DNA from: Intestinibacillus sp050255995
Lineage (GTDB): Bacteria; Bacillota; Clostridia; Oscillospirales; Butyricicoccaceae
Assembly (NCBI GenBank): GCA_050255995.1
Contig: JBFWIM010000111.1
Location: 1 to 5,390 of the forward strand
Direction: 5' to 3'
Length of the DNA: 5,390 bases
Shown: positions 1 through 5,375 of the stretch, piece by piece
Position numbering within the stretch: position 1 is the first letter of the stretch
How the letters are laid out: each line of letters opens with the position of its first letter
Notes under the pieces: generated by a model
What the model saw: only the letters and a program-made list of their open reading frames with translations
What the model was told of the DNA's origin: nothing
The model's database searches: none
Position numbers and translations under genes: made by a program

Positions 1-162
1 GACAAGGAGATTGCCCGCGACGCGGTAAACCAGTTCGGCGACGAAGCCGAGCACAAAACGCCGGCCGACAACCCGTTTGTACTGGAGCTGCTGCACAGGC
101 TGGGCTATGAAACCGTGGAGAGCCTGCTGGACCGCGACAACCATTTCACCCGCATTCTGTAG
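1..162 (+). CDS. C-terminal end of an unidentified protein (5' end outside window)
   Basis: Frame 1 is open from the first base to a TAG at 160-162, giving 53 residues that end in the sequence DNHFTRIL. The segment is acidic and looks soluble. It contains a helix-like stretch (FVLELLHRLGYETVESLL, about residues 28-45) and no membrane segment. Codon use is GC-rich like the neighbouring genes, and a strong hairpin follows about 25 bases after the stop, which supports a real gene end. I do not recognise the family from this short tail and assign no function. The gene points toward the minus-strand chemoreceptor, so the two are convergent across the hairpin at 187-233. Confidence 0.6.
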   Translation, partial: DKEIARDAVNQFGDEAEHKTPADNPFVLELLHRLGYETVESLLDRDNHFTRIL

Positions 163-186
163 ATTTTGGCCTGCGCGCCCCGTGCA

Positions 187-240
187 GGAAAGGAGCCTGA
201 CGTTTGCAGTACTGCAAACGTCAGGCTCTTTCCGTTCCTT
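187..240 (+). terminator. Strong palindromic hairpin terminator after the first gene
   Basis: Bases 193-228 form a perfect 36-base palindrome centred between 210 and 211. Pairing continues outward to 187/233 with one bulged G. On the plus strand the hairpin is followed by a T-rich run (GTTCCTTTTCTT from 234), so it fits a rho-independent terminator for the gene ending at 162. On the minus strand the hairpin lies just beyond the chemoreceptor stop and may protect or terminate that transcript too, but no clear U-run follows there (TGCACGGG). The arms meet with no spacer, so the RNA loop must come from opening the central pairs. Confidence 0.7.
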
Positions 241-268
241 TTCTTACAGATATTCGGGACTGCGCCGC

Positions 269-2404
269 TTACTCCAGCCCCTCCCGCTTGTCGGGCAGGC
301 GAAACACGCTGGCAAGCTCCTTGAGCTTCTGCGCCTGGGCGGAAAGCTGATGGCTTGCCGCCGCGCTCTCCTCCGAGGTGGCGGAGTTGACCTGCACCAC
401 CGTCGAAATCTGATCAATCCCCACCAGAATCTGTTCCACCGCCGTAGACTGCTCCCCGGAGGCTTTCGCAATCGCCAGAATCATTTCATTGGCGTCCCGG
501 TTCTTTTCCGCGACCTCCTGCAGCGATTCCGCGGTCTGCGCCGCGATTTCATTGCCCCGCTTCACTGCGCGCACCGACATTTCAATCAGCTCCGCCGTAT
601 TTTTGGCCGCCTCCGCGCTCTTCAGCGCAAGGCTCCGCACCTCATCCGCGACCACGGCGAACCCCCGTCCCGCGGTGCCCGCCCGCGCGGCCTCCACAGC
701 CGCGTTCAGGGATAGAATATTGGTCTGGAACGCAATGTTGTTGATCACCTGATTGATCTTCTGAATTTCTTCGGACGCCTTTGCGATGTGCGCCATGGCT
801 TCTGTCATCTGGGCCATGAACTGGCTGCTGCGGGTGACACGCTCGCCGGTCTGCATGGAGAGATTGCCGGCGGTTCCGGCATTCTGCGCGTTTTCCGTGA
901 CGCTTTCCGAAATTGCGCTGATCATCGCGGTCAGCTCCTCAATGGAGGCGGCCTGCTCCGTCGCGCCCTGCGCCAGCGTCTGCGCCCCGCCGGAGACCTG
1001 ATCGGCCTCATCGGCCACTCTGTCCGAGGCCTCATTGATTTTGCGCAGCGTGTCGCCAAGGGTCAGGCCAATATTCCGGATCGATACCAGCAGGTTTTTC
1101 AGATCGCCCACATACCGCTCTTCACAGCCGGTCTGTGCAGAGAAATTCCCCCCGGCCATTTCCCCGAGCAGCGCGCTCTCATCCGCAACGATCTGCCTCA
1201 GATCGCCCGCGATGCCGAGAAAAACCGAGGCGAGCTCGCCAAGCTCGTTATTCGGGAACGTATATGCCTCTTCCTCCCCGGACAGATCGAACCGGCGCAT
1301 TTTCTGCGCCAGCTGCAGAAGCGGCGCAACCGGCGCGAGCGACTTCCTGATAATCACGATGCAAAACACGGCCAGAACCAAAATACCGGCGGCGCCGATG
1401 AAAATCAGCGCGGCAACGATGCGCTTCACCGCGCCGAGCGCCTCGTCCCGGTTGACCATAAAGGCACTTACCCAGGTCAAATCGGTTCCCTCCAGCGCGA
1501 TGGGCTGGTAAATGGCAAAGGCCTCCTGCCCGTTCCCATACGGGTCGTCAATGATCCTGTCCGCTGCTTTACCGGCCTTAATGTCCTGCAGCGCCGCTTG
1601 AAAATCCGCGGAATCCGTCGTGCTGCCAATGGCAGCGCTGTCCTTTGTGTGCGCCACATAAGTACCCGGCGAGGTCAGGATGGCGCTGTACGCCGTGGTA
1701 TACGCGCCGTTCGTATACTGCAGCGCACCGATGCTGTCGGACAGGATATCGCAGTTTGCTACCCCCAGAAACCTGCCGGCGTCATCGACAACAGGAACGC
1801 TGAGCGTAATCAGCCACACGGTCTGTCCGGAGGTCAGTTGGTATTCGTACGGCTCTGTGACGTGAACCTTCCCCGTTTCTTTGGCCACCGCGTAATAATC
1901 GCCGTCCTTATAGGTCGCGTAGTCGTTCAGGATATCCACGCTGACGTCGTTTCCGTTCCGGTAGGCATAATAGGACAGCCCGTCCGGCGTATCCTCGAAA
2001 AAAGCGTCGGGCTCAAATGCAAAATACGCCGAGAATATTCTGCCGGAATTGACCGCGTCCCTGAGCGCGCCGATCATGGCTTCCTCGGCGTCTTCCCGAT
2101 CAAAATTCCTGAAATGGAGCACCTCTTTGGAAAGCGCCTCCGCGTAAATATTCATGCCATCCAGGTAGGAACTGGCGACCTGTGCGTTCTGCTTCGCAAT
2201 GTACTTGACCTCCCGGTTCAGCAGCGCGGAAATCGCGCTGTTGGACAGCAATTCAAAACATAGGCACATGATTAAAACAATCGTGATCACCACGGCGCTC
2301 AGCATAATCGGAATCCTCCGGGTAAGCTTGTGCCTTTTCGCCGTTTTGCCAGCAATTGTCCCGGGCGTTTTTCGCCTCATCATCAAACCAATCTTCTTTA
2401 CCAT
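269..2404 (-). CDS. Methyl-accepting chemotaxis protein, dCache sensor type
   Basis: A 711-residue chemoreceptor that senses an extracellular ligand and controls CheA through CheW. Two membrane segments (about 31-53 and 327-352) flank an extracytoplasmic dCache-like domain (about 55-320). A HAMP-like region (about 353-405) and a second HAMP-like segment (about 405-450) follow, then the signalling hairpin (about 455-700). The tip is the classic IAFQTNILSLNAAVEAARAG followed by GRGFAVVADEVRSLA (residues 557-593). Likely methylation sites are E483, E490 and E679, in TEQAASIEE and SEESAAA contexts. There is no CheR/CheB-docking pentapeptide at the C-terminus, which ends KREGLE. In the usual dCache ligand region Y186 and D219 are kept, but the Arg and Trp of the amino-acid motif appear as Gly168 and Tyr170, so the ligand is open. 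The start at 2404 is preceded by GAGG (2413-2416) with an 8-base spacer. The family is certain; the ligand is unknown. Confidence 0.96.
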   Translation of the reverse strand: MVKKIGLMMRRKTPGTIAGKTAKRHKLTRRIPIMLSAVVITIVLIMCLCFELLSNSAISALLNREVKYIAKQNAQVASSYLDGMNIYAEALSKEVLHFRNFDREDAEEAMIGALRDAVNSGRIFSAYFAFEPDAFFEDTPDGLSYYAYRNGNDVSVDILNDYATYKDGDYYAVAKETGKVHVTEPYEYQLTSGQTVWLITLSVPVVDDAGRFLGVANCDILSDSIGALQYTNGAYTTAYSAILTSPGTYVAHTKDSAAIGSTTDSADFQAALQDIKAGKAADRIIDDPYGNGQEAFAIYQPIALEGTDLTWVSAFMVNRDEALGAVKRIVAALIFIGAAGILVLAVFCIVIIRKSLAPVAPLLQLAQKMRRFDLSGEEEAYTFPNNELGELASVFLGIAGDLRQIVADESALLGEMAGGNFSAQTGCEERYVGDLKNLLVSIRNIGLTLGDTLRKINEASDRVADEADQVSGGAQTLAQGATEQAASIEELTAMISAISESVTENAQNAGTAGNLSMQTGERVTRSSQFMAQMTEAMAHIAKASEEIQKINQVINNIAFQTNILSLNAAVEAARAGTAGRGFAVVADEVRSLALKSAEAAKNTAELIEMSVRAVKRGNEIAAQTAESLQEVAEKNRDANEMILAIAKASGEQSTAVEQILVGIDQISTVVQVNSATSEESAAASHQLSAQAQKLKELASVFRLPDKREGLE

Positions 2405-2425
2405 ATCCTCATCCTCATCTCCCTT
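2405..2425 (-). promoter_or_regulatory. Ribosome binding region of the chemoreceptor gene
   Basis: Reading on the minus strand, AAGGGAG (2425-2419) is followed by GATGAGGATGAGGAT directly before the ATG at 2404. The GAGG at 2416-2413 leaves an 8-base spacer, which favours this ATG over the two Met codons at residues 8 and 9, where only a weak AAGAAG lies upstream. The GATGAG unit is partly repeated, so more than one purine block could pair with 16S rRNA. Confidence 0.6.
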
Positions 2426-2430
2426 GAAAA

Positions 2431-2459
2431 GTGCAGTGTATGTGCAGTTATTGACTGCA
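2431..2459. repeat. Three TGCAGT half-sites in the chemoreceptor upstream region
   Basis: On the plus strand GTGCAGT occurs at 2431-2437 and 2442-2448, 11 bases apart (about one helical turn). The inverse ACTGCA lies at 2454-2459, so 2443-2459 is TGCAGT, five bases, ACTGCA. This could be an operator in the chemoreceptor leader or promoter region, or a weak RNA hairpin. No regulator is identified and short repeats like this can be chance. Confidence 0.3.
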
Positions 2460-2552
2460 ATATATTCATCGGGCGCCTTTTGAGGATTCTTGAGCAGTTT
2501 GCAATAACTTTACCCTTCCGAACGGCCGTACTCGCCGCCATACGGTCAAAAA

Positions 2553-3098
2553 ATGCATTTTTACATGACAGTTATCGATAAATATGATATCATGAGCTTA
2601 TTATCCCGTGCGGCACGGGATCCGGCTTCATACAACAAGGCCCGCGAGGGCGACCCGCTGGAGATTTACACGGATCGCGACGGCGAGGTGATTTTTAAAA
2701 AATATTCGCCGATGGGCGAACTGGGCTCCTTTGTCGGCGAGTTGGCCGAGGCGCTTTCCCGCACTGCGGGGCTGTCCTGTGCCATCTGTGACCGGGATGC
2801 CGTGATTGCAGTGGCCGGCGGCGCGAAAAAAGATATTTATGAAAAGGCAATCGGACAGGATTTTGAAGCGCTGATGGAACAACGCCATATTTACGAGCAT
2901 CACGGCTCGGACAAGACGTTCAGTGTTTCCGGGAGCGACCCGTATCATATTGTTGTTGCCGCGCCGATTATCACCGAGGGCGATGTATCGGGCTGTGTGG
3001 CCTTTCTCTCGGACGACGCCTCGGCGGAAGCCAACGAGGTCGAATCCAAACTGAGCCAGACCGCAGCGGCTTTTCTCAGCCGTCAGATGACGATGTAA
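2553..3098 (+). CDS. SpoVT-like sporulation regulator with a replaced N-terminus (possible pseudogene)
   Basis: From residue 31 (base 2643) to the TAA this 181-residue frame matches SpoVT, the forespore sigma-G-linked regulator. It has REGDPLEIYTDRDGEV and FKKYSP, the second half of the AbrB-type swapped-hairpin domain. The GAF domain follows (about 56-181) with CAICDRD, VAAPII and QTAAAFLSRQM. SpoVT normally begins MKATGIVRRIDDLGRVVIPK and continues through an EIRR helix, which supplies the DNA-contacting basic residues. Here residues 1-30 (MHFYMTVIDK..PASYNKA) are unrelated, and I find no trace of the missing part in other frames upstream. The three in-frame ATGs (2553, 2565, 2592) lack a Shine-Dalgarno sequence, and a good promoter overlaps them (2560-2588). 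The product should therefore not bind DNA in the usual way. It may be a truncated remnant, a GAF-only derivative, or an assembly join. The family is sure; functionality and start are not. Confidence 0.75.
   Translation: MHFYMTVIDKYDIMSLLSRAARDPASYNKAREGDPLEIYTDRDGEVIFKKYSPMGELGSFVGELAEALSRTAGLSCAICDRDAVIAVAGGAKKDIYEKAIGQDFEALMEQRHIYEHHGSDKTFSVSGSDPYHIVVAAPIITEGDVSGCVAFLSDDASAEANEVESKLSQTAAAFLSRQMTM
2560..2588 (+). promoter_or_regulatory. Sigma-A-type promoter inside the 5' end of the spoVT-like frame
   Basis: TTTACA (2560-2565), a 17-base spacer and TATGAT (2583-2588) match the sigma-A consensus at 5 of 6 in each hexamer, in AT-rich surroundings. A start would fall near 2595, downstream of the ATGs at 2553, 2565 and 2592. 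A second pairing in the same place, ATGACA (2565-2570), 17 bases, TATCAT (2588-2593), is also good. The hexamers and spacing equal those before truA. Family spoVT promoters are expected to be sigma-G-dependent, so a sigma-A promoter here is unexpected. Confidence 0.5.
2603..2621. repeat. Perfect 19-base inverted repeat before SpoVT homology resumes
   Basis: ATCCCGTGC and GCACGGGAT flank a single central G. It lies about 8 bases after the predicted transcription start and 21 bases before the point where SpoVT similarity starts (2643). As RNA it would form a stable 5' hairpin. No T-run follows, so it is not a terminator. It could be a protein site, an RNA leader structure or a scar of the event that replaced the 5' end. 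Confidence 0.5.
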
Positions 3099-3121
3099 AA
3101 CGTAAGTTTCACCCTCCGCAT

Positions 3122-3175
3122 AAAGGCCGTCCGGCACGCCGATTTCTATCAAAGAGGCGCAGCGGGCGGCCTTTT
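3122..3175 (+). terminator. Probable terminator after the spoVT-like gene
   Basis: AAAGGCCGTCCG (3122-3133) pairs with CGGGCGGCCTTT (3163-3174) over 12 pairs, one of them G-U, around a 29-base loop. The 3' arm ends in TTTT, but GCCGCG follows rather than a longer U-run, so termination may be weak. It lies about 25 bases after the stop codon and ahead of the truA promoter, which suggests separate transcription of the two genes. Confidence 0.5.
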
Positions 3176-3182
3176 GCCGCGC

Positions 3183-3211
3183 TTTACAAATAGCCGCCCG
3201 TTCGTTATGAT
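3183..3211 (+). promoter_or_regulatory. Sigma-A promoter of truA
   Basis: TTTACA (3183-3188), a 17-base spacer and TATGAT (3206-3211) give 5 of 6 matches in each hexamer at ideal spacing. Transcription would start near 3218, just before the purine-rich AAGGATGGGA (3221-3230), leaving a leader of about 20 bases. This points to constitutive housekeeping expression of truA independent of the gene before it. Confidence 0.7.
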
Positions 3212-3238
3212 AGACAGAGAAAGGATGGGACACGCGCA

Positions 3239-3985
3239 ATGACCAATTATAAACTCCTCATTCAATATGACGGCGGCCGCTATGACGGCTGGCAGCGCCA
3301 AGGCAACACCGGCAATACCATTCAGGGCAAACTGGAGCATGTCCTCGGAGAAATGGCCGGACACCGGGTGGAGATCCATGCGGCCGGACGCACCGATGCG
3401 GGCGTGCATGCGCGGGCGCAGACGGCAAGCTTCCAGCTGCAAACCGCATTTACCCTGCGGGAAATCCGCGATTACTGCAACCGCTACCTGCCTGATGACA
3501 TCGCCGTACTCTCCTGCGAGGCTGCGGACGAGCGCTTCCATGCCCGGCTGCATGCGCGCGCCAAGCGCTACGTTTACCGCCTGTGGACAGGGGAAACGCC
3601 CAACGTGTTTGAGCGCCGGTATCTGACCCCGCGGCCGGAACCGCTCGACCTGAACGCGATGCGCCGCGCGGCCGCGCTTTTAACCGGCACGCACGATTTT
3701 CGCGCGTTCTGCTCCAACAAGCGCTACAAAAAATCCACTGTACGCACAATTTTCGAGATCAAAATAGAACGGCTGGGCGATGAAGTCCGGCTGCGCTTTT
3801 TCGGTGACGGCTTCCTTTATAACATGGTGCGCATCCTGACCGGTACGCTGGTCGAGGTCGGCATGGGGCAGCGCTCGCCCGAAAGCATGGCTGCCATCCT
3901 GGAGAGCCGCGACCGTCAGCAGGCCGGGATCACGATGCCGCCGCAGGGGCTGATTCTGGAGGAAGTCCTGTACGAGAACGCCTGA
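3239..3985 (+). CDS. truA: tRNA pseudouridine(38-40) synthase TruA
   Basis: This enzyme isomerises uridine to pseudouridine at positions 38-40 of the tRNA anticodon arm in the cytoplasm. The 248-residue length is normal for the family. Family signatures appear in order: YDGGRYDGWQRQ (10-21), GRTDAGVHA (50-58) with the catalytic Asp at residue 53, NRYLPDDIAV (81-90), HARAKRYVYR (105-114), DFRAFCSN (153-160), FGDGFLYNMVRILTG (188-202) and PPQGLILEEVLY (234-245). All key positions look intact. The ATG at 3239 follows AAGGA (3221-3225) at a somewhat long 13 bases, but no better in-frame start exists. In many Firmicutes truA follows the ecfA-ecfA-ecfT genes. Here it stands alone with its own promoter and terminator, though an ECF S-component gene lies convergent to it. 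Confidence 0.97.
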   Translation: MTNYKLLIQYDGGRYDGWQRQGNTGNTIQGKLEHVLGEMAGHRVEIHAAGRTDAGVHARAQTASFQLQTAFTLREIRDYCNRYLPDDIAVLSCEAADERFHARLHARAKRYVYRLWTGETPNVFERRYLTPRPEPLDLNAMRRAAALLTGTHDFRAFCSNKRYKKSTVRTIFEIKIERLGDEVRLRFFGDGFLYNMVRILTGTLVEVGMGQRSPESMAAILESRDRQQAGITMPPQGLILEEVLYENA

Positions 3986-3996
3986 CACAGGCACAG

Positions 3997-4037
3997 AAAA
4001 ACCCCGGCATGGCACGCGCTATACCGGGGGTTTTTTT
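3997..4037. terminator. Bidirectional terminator between truA and the ECF S-component gene
   Basis: AAAAACCCCGG (3997-4007) pairs with CCGGGGGTTTTTTT (4024-4037) around a short loop, with one extra G. Seven Ts follow on the plus strand and the mirrored A-run gives five Ts on the minus strand, so it can stop transcription from both convergent genes. The last T of the run is also part of the TGA stop codon of the minus-strand gene (4037-4039). Confidence 0.88.
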
Positions 4038-4618
4038 CAGTCTTTCCTATTCAGCCGTTCATAAAAACGTGTGGAATCCAGCGCGCGCCGCAGAACGGGT
4101 GCGAGCATCATCGCCACGACGACGGCAATGACCAGATTGACTGCCGAAGCCGCAAGCTTGGGGAGCTGCGCCGCAAGCGCGGGCGCAAACGCGCTGCCCG
4201 CCAGCATGTAAATCACAATATTCTGGCCGAAATAGAACACGGTCGATGCGGTCGCCGCAACGATGCAGGCCGCCAGATTGCGCCCGTGCCTGCGTCCGTC
4301 CGCGCCGCCTGCCCGTGCAATCGCGCCGCTGAGGAAGCCCATCAGGAAAAACCGGAGAAAGGTCAGCCAGGCTTCCGGAATGTATTCCGGCGTCATCAGG
4401 TCGAAGAACATGGAGCCGAGCCCTGCGGCAAGACCGCCGCGCCAGCCGCCAAGCAGAATGCCCGCGAGCAGGCAGAAAGCATTCGCCAGTTTGATCATAG
4501 TGGTGCCGGTCGGCGTCGGGACACGGATGGACAGAAACATTGTGACCGAAAATACGATCGCCGCCATCAGCGCTACGACAACGATGTCGTACAGTGTAAT
4601 TTTTTGTCTGGTTTGCAT
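4037..4618 (-). CDS. ECF transporter S component (COG4720-like), substrate unknown
   Basis: A 193-residue integral membrane protein, the substrate-binding subunit of an energy-coupling-factor importer that works with a shared EcfT and two EcfA ATPases. About six membrane segments are visible (9-30, 41-58, 60-76, 84-103, 115-137, 154-177). The first carries an A-xxx-A pattern (A16, A20), which in S components packs against EcfT. The block MIKLANAFCLLAGILLGGWRG (about 41-61) followed by GLGSMFFDLM resembles the riboflavin-transporter-like S family. Members carry various vitamins or precursors, so the substrate cannot be named. No ecfA or ecfT lies beside it, so it would share a module encoded elsewhere (group II arrangement). 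The start at 4618 has AGGGGGAG at 4630-4623 just upstream. The leader is only about 35 bases, with no room for a riboswitch. Confidence 0.88.
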   Translation of the reverse strand: MQTRQKITLYDIVVVALMAAIVFSVTMFLSIRVPTPTGTTMIKLANAFCLLAGILLGGWRGGLAAGLGSMFFDLMTPEYIPEAWLTFLRFFLMGFLSGAIARAGGADGRRHGRNLAACIVAATASTVFYFGQNIVIYMLAGSAFAPALAAQLPKLAASAVNLVIAVVVAMMLAPVLRRALDSTRFYERLNRKD

Positions 4619-4657
4619 ATGGCTCCCCCTTTGGAATCATTGTAATGGAATGGTATT

Positions 4658-4686
4658 ATCATACTGCCTGTCTGGTATTTTTTAAA
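4658..4686 (-). promoter_or_regulatory. Candidate promoter of the ECF S-component gene
   Basis: On the minus strand TTTAAA (4686-4681), a 17-base spacer and TATGAT (4663-4658) give 4 of 6 and 5 of 6 matches to the sigma-A consensus in an AT-rich stretch. Transcription would start near 4651, leaving a leader of about 33 bases before the ATG. Confidence 0.5.
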
Positions 4687-4736
4687 TGTCCAATTTAAAA
4701 TAATTTATTCATGCCAGTTTGCCTGTATTGACGATG

Positions 4737-4743
4737 CATAAAA
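4737..4743 (+). promoter_or_regulatory. Weak candidate forespore-type -10 element for spoVAC
   Basis: CATAAAA differs at one position from the sigma-G/sigma-F type -10 consensus CATAMTA, and sits about 50 bases before the spoVAC start, a sensible distance. I do not find a good matching -35 element 17-18 bases upstream. SpoVA genes are known to be forespore sigma-G genes, so such a site is expected, but this one is only suggestive. Confidence 0.2.
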
Positions 4744-4779
4744 ACAGGCGCGGCGGGAAACCTAATCCAAATGAAAACC

Positions 4780-4788
4780 GGAGGAGGA
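4780..4788 (+). promoter_or_regulatory. Strong ribosome binding site that fixes the spoVAC start
   Basis: GGAGGAGGA at 4780-4788 lies six bases before the ATG at 4795, close to ideal anti-Shine-Dalgarno pairing. The earlier in-frame ATG at 4771 would translate through this site and has no ribosome site of its own, so 4795 is the preferred start. Confidence 0.85.
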
Positions 4789-4794
4789 ATTCCC

Positions 4795-5238
4795 ATGCAT
4801 GTGTCAAAGGCTGAATATGATGCAATGCTCAAGGAAAAGTCGCCGAACTCGCCGCTTGTAAAAGATATTTTCTGGGCCTCGATTGTCGGCGGGCTGATCT
4901 GCACGGTCGGGCAGGCCATCCTGAACCTGTGGAAGATGGCGGGACAGCCTGAGCAGGATGCGGCGACACTGACCAGCGTCACCCTGATCCTCATCGGCGC
5001 GCTGCTGACCGGCCTCGGCTGGTACGACCAGATCGCCAAGCACGCAGGCGCAGGCACCATCGTGCCGATTACGGGCTTTTCCAACGCGATTGTCGCGCCC
5101 GCGCTTGAATTTCGCAGCGAAGGGCTGGTGCTCGGTCTGGCGGCCAAAATGTTTACCATTGCCGGCCCCGTACTGGTTTATGGCATCACCGCTTCCGTGA
5201 TTTACGGCCTGATCATTTATATTTTTCAGTGGGCATAG
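4795..5238 (+). CDS. spoVAC: Stage V sporulation protein AC (SpoVAC)
   Basis: A 147-residue membrane protein of the SpoVA apparatus, which moves Ca-dipicolinic acid into the forespore during sporulation and out at germination. B. subtilis SpoVAC behaves as a mechanosensitive channel. Visible hallmarks are GGLICTVGQ (32-40), LLTGLGWYDQ (70-79), the diagnostic AGAGTIVPITGFSN (84-97), RSEGLVLGLAAKMF (107-120) and a hydrophobic C-terminal segment (about 121-145). About four membrane stretches are seen (24-47, 60-78, 86-104, 118-145). Length matches the family (about 150). The start at 4795 is chosen for the GGAGGAGGA six bases upstream. In most Clostridia spoVAC is followed by spoVAD and spoVAE. 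Here a strong terminator begins ten bases after the stop, so it appears to be transcribed alone. Confidence 0.94.
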   Translation: MHVSKAEYDAMLKEKSPNSPLVKDIFWASIVGGLICTVGQAILNLWKMAGQPEQDAATLTSVTLILIGALLTGLGWYDQIAKHAGAGTIVPITGFSNAIVAPALEFRSEGLVLGLAAKMFTIAGPVLVYGITASVIYGLIIYIFQWA

Positions 5239-5247
5239 CCGCGCAGG

Positions 5248-5288
5248 GCGGCCGTACCATTCCGGGAGGGTGGCGCGGCCGCTTTTTT
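5248..5288 (+). terminator. Strong rho-independent terminator after spoVAC
   Basis: GCGGCCGT (5248-5255) pairs with GCGGCCGC (5275-5282), one pair being G-U. The stem extends inward past one mismatch through CCA/TGG, and is followed by six Ts (5283-5288). It starts ten bases after the spoVAC stop and would end a monocistronic spoVAC transcript. Confidence 0.88.
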
Positions 5289-5375
5289 ACGGAGCATAAT
5301 TTTTTGGGTCGCCTGGGAGGCGTTCTGGCGCTCATCGCACCCTGCGGCCGGAGTCTGTCGGCGAAAGGCAACGCG

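Noticed and set aside
788..2263. A 491-codon open frame on the plus strand, antisense to the chemoreceptor
   Set aside because: It is Arg-rich and low in recognisable motifs, has no ribosome site, and lies wholly inside a gene with unmistakable receptor domains. It is a by-product of GC-rich codon use on the other strand.
2466..2491. Sigma-D (flagellar) promoter for the chemoreceptor on the minus strand
   Set aside because: CCGATGA resembles the -10 element CCGATAT, but the tetramer 15 bases upstream is AAGA rather than TAAA. Interesting given the gene, but too weak to list.
2440..2660. Excisable skin-type element boundary disrupting spoVT
   Set aside because: No recombinase gene, no second core repeat and no matching N-terminal spoVT fragment are present in the window. 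The idea can only be tested with flanking sequence.
2628..3239. A 203-codon minus-strand open frame across the spoVT-like gene
   Set aside because: The plus-strand frame shows clear SpoVT GAF homology. The antisense frame has no motifs and runs over the truA promoter and the terminator.
4059..4640. A 193-codon minus-strand frame overlapping the ECF S-component gene
   Set aside because: The alternative frame (4037-4618) gives six clean membrane segments and an S-component signature; this one is a polar, Arg-rich shadow.
4619..4657. Vitamin riboswitch upstream of the ECF S-component gene
   Set aside because: The leader after the predicted promoter is about 35 bases, with no conserved aptamer-like structure.
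4771..4794. Longer spoVAC start at the ATG at 4771
   Set aside because: The extra eight residues would be encoded by the ribosome site itself (GGAGGAGGA at 4780-4788). No ribosome site precedes 4771, and family length fits the 4795 start.
5289..5375. Small RNA or short gene after the spoVAC terminator
   Set aside because: There is no start codon with a ribosome site and no recognisable RNA family. The minus-strand frame is open but has no start in the window and runs through the terminator into spoVAC.
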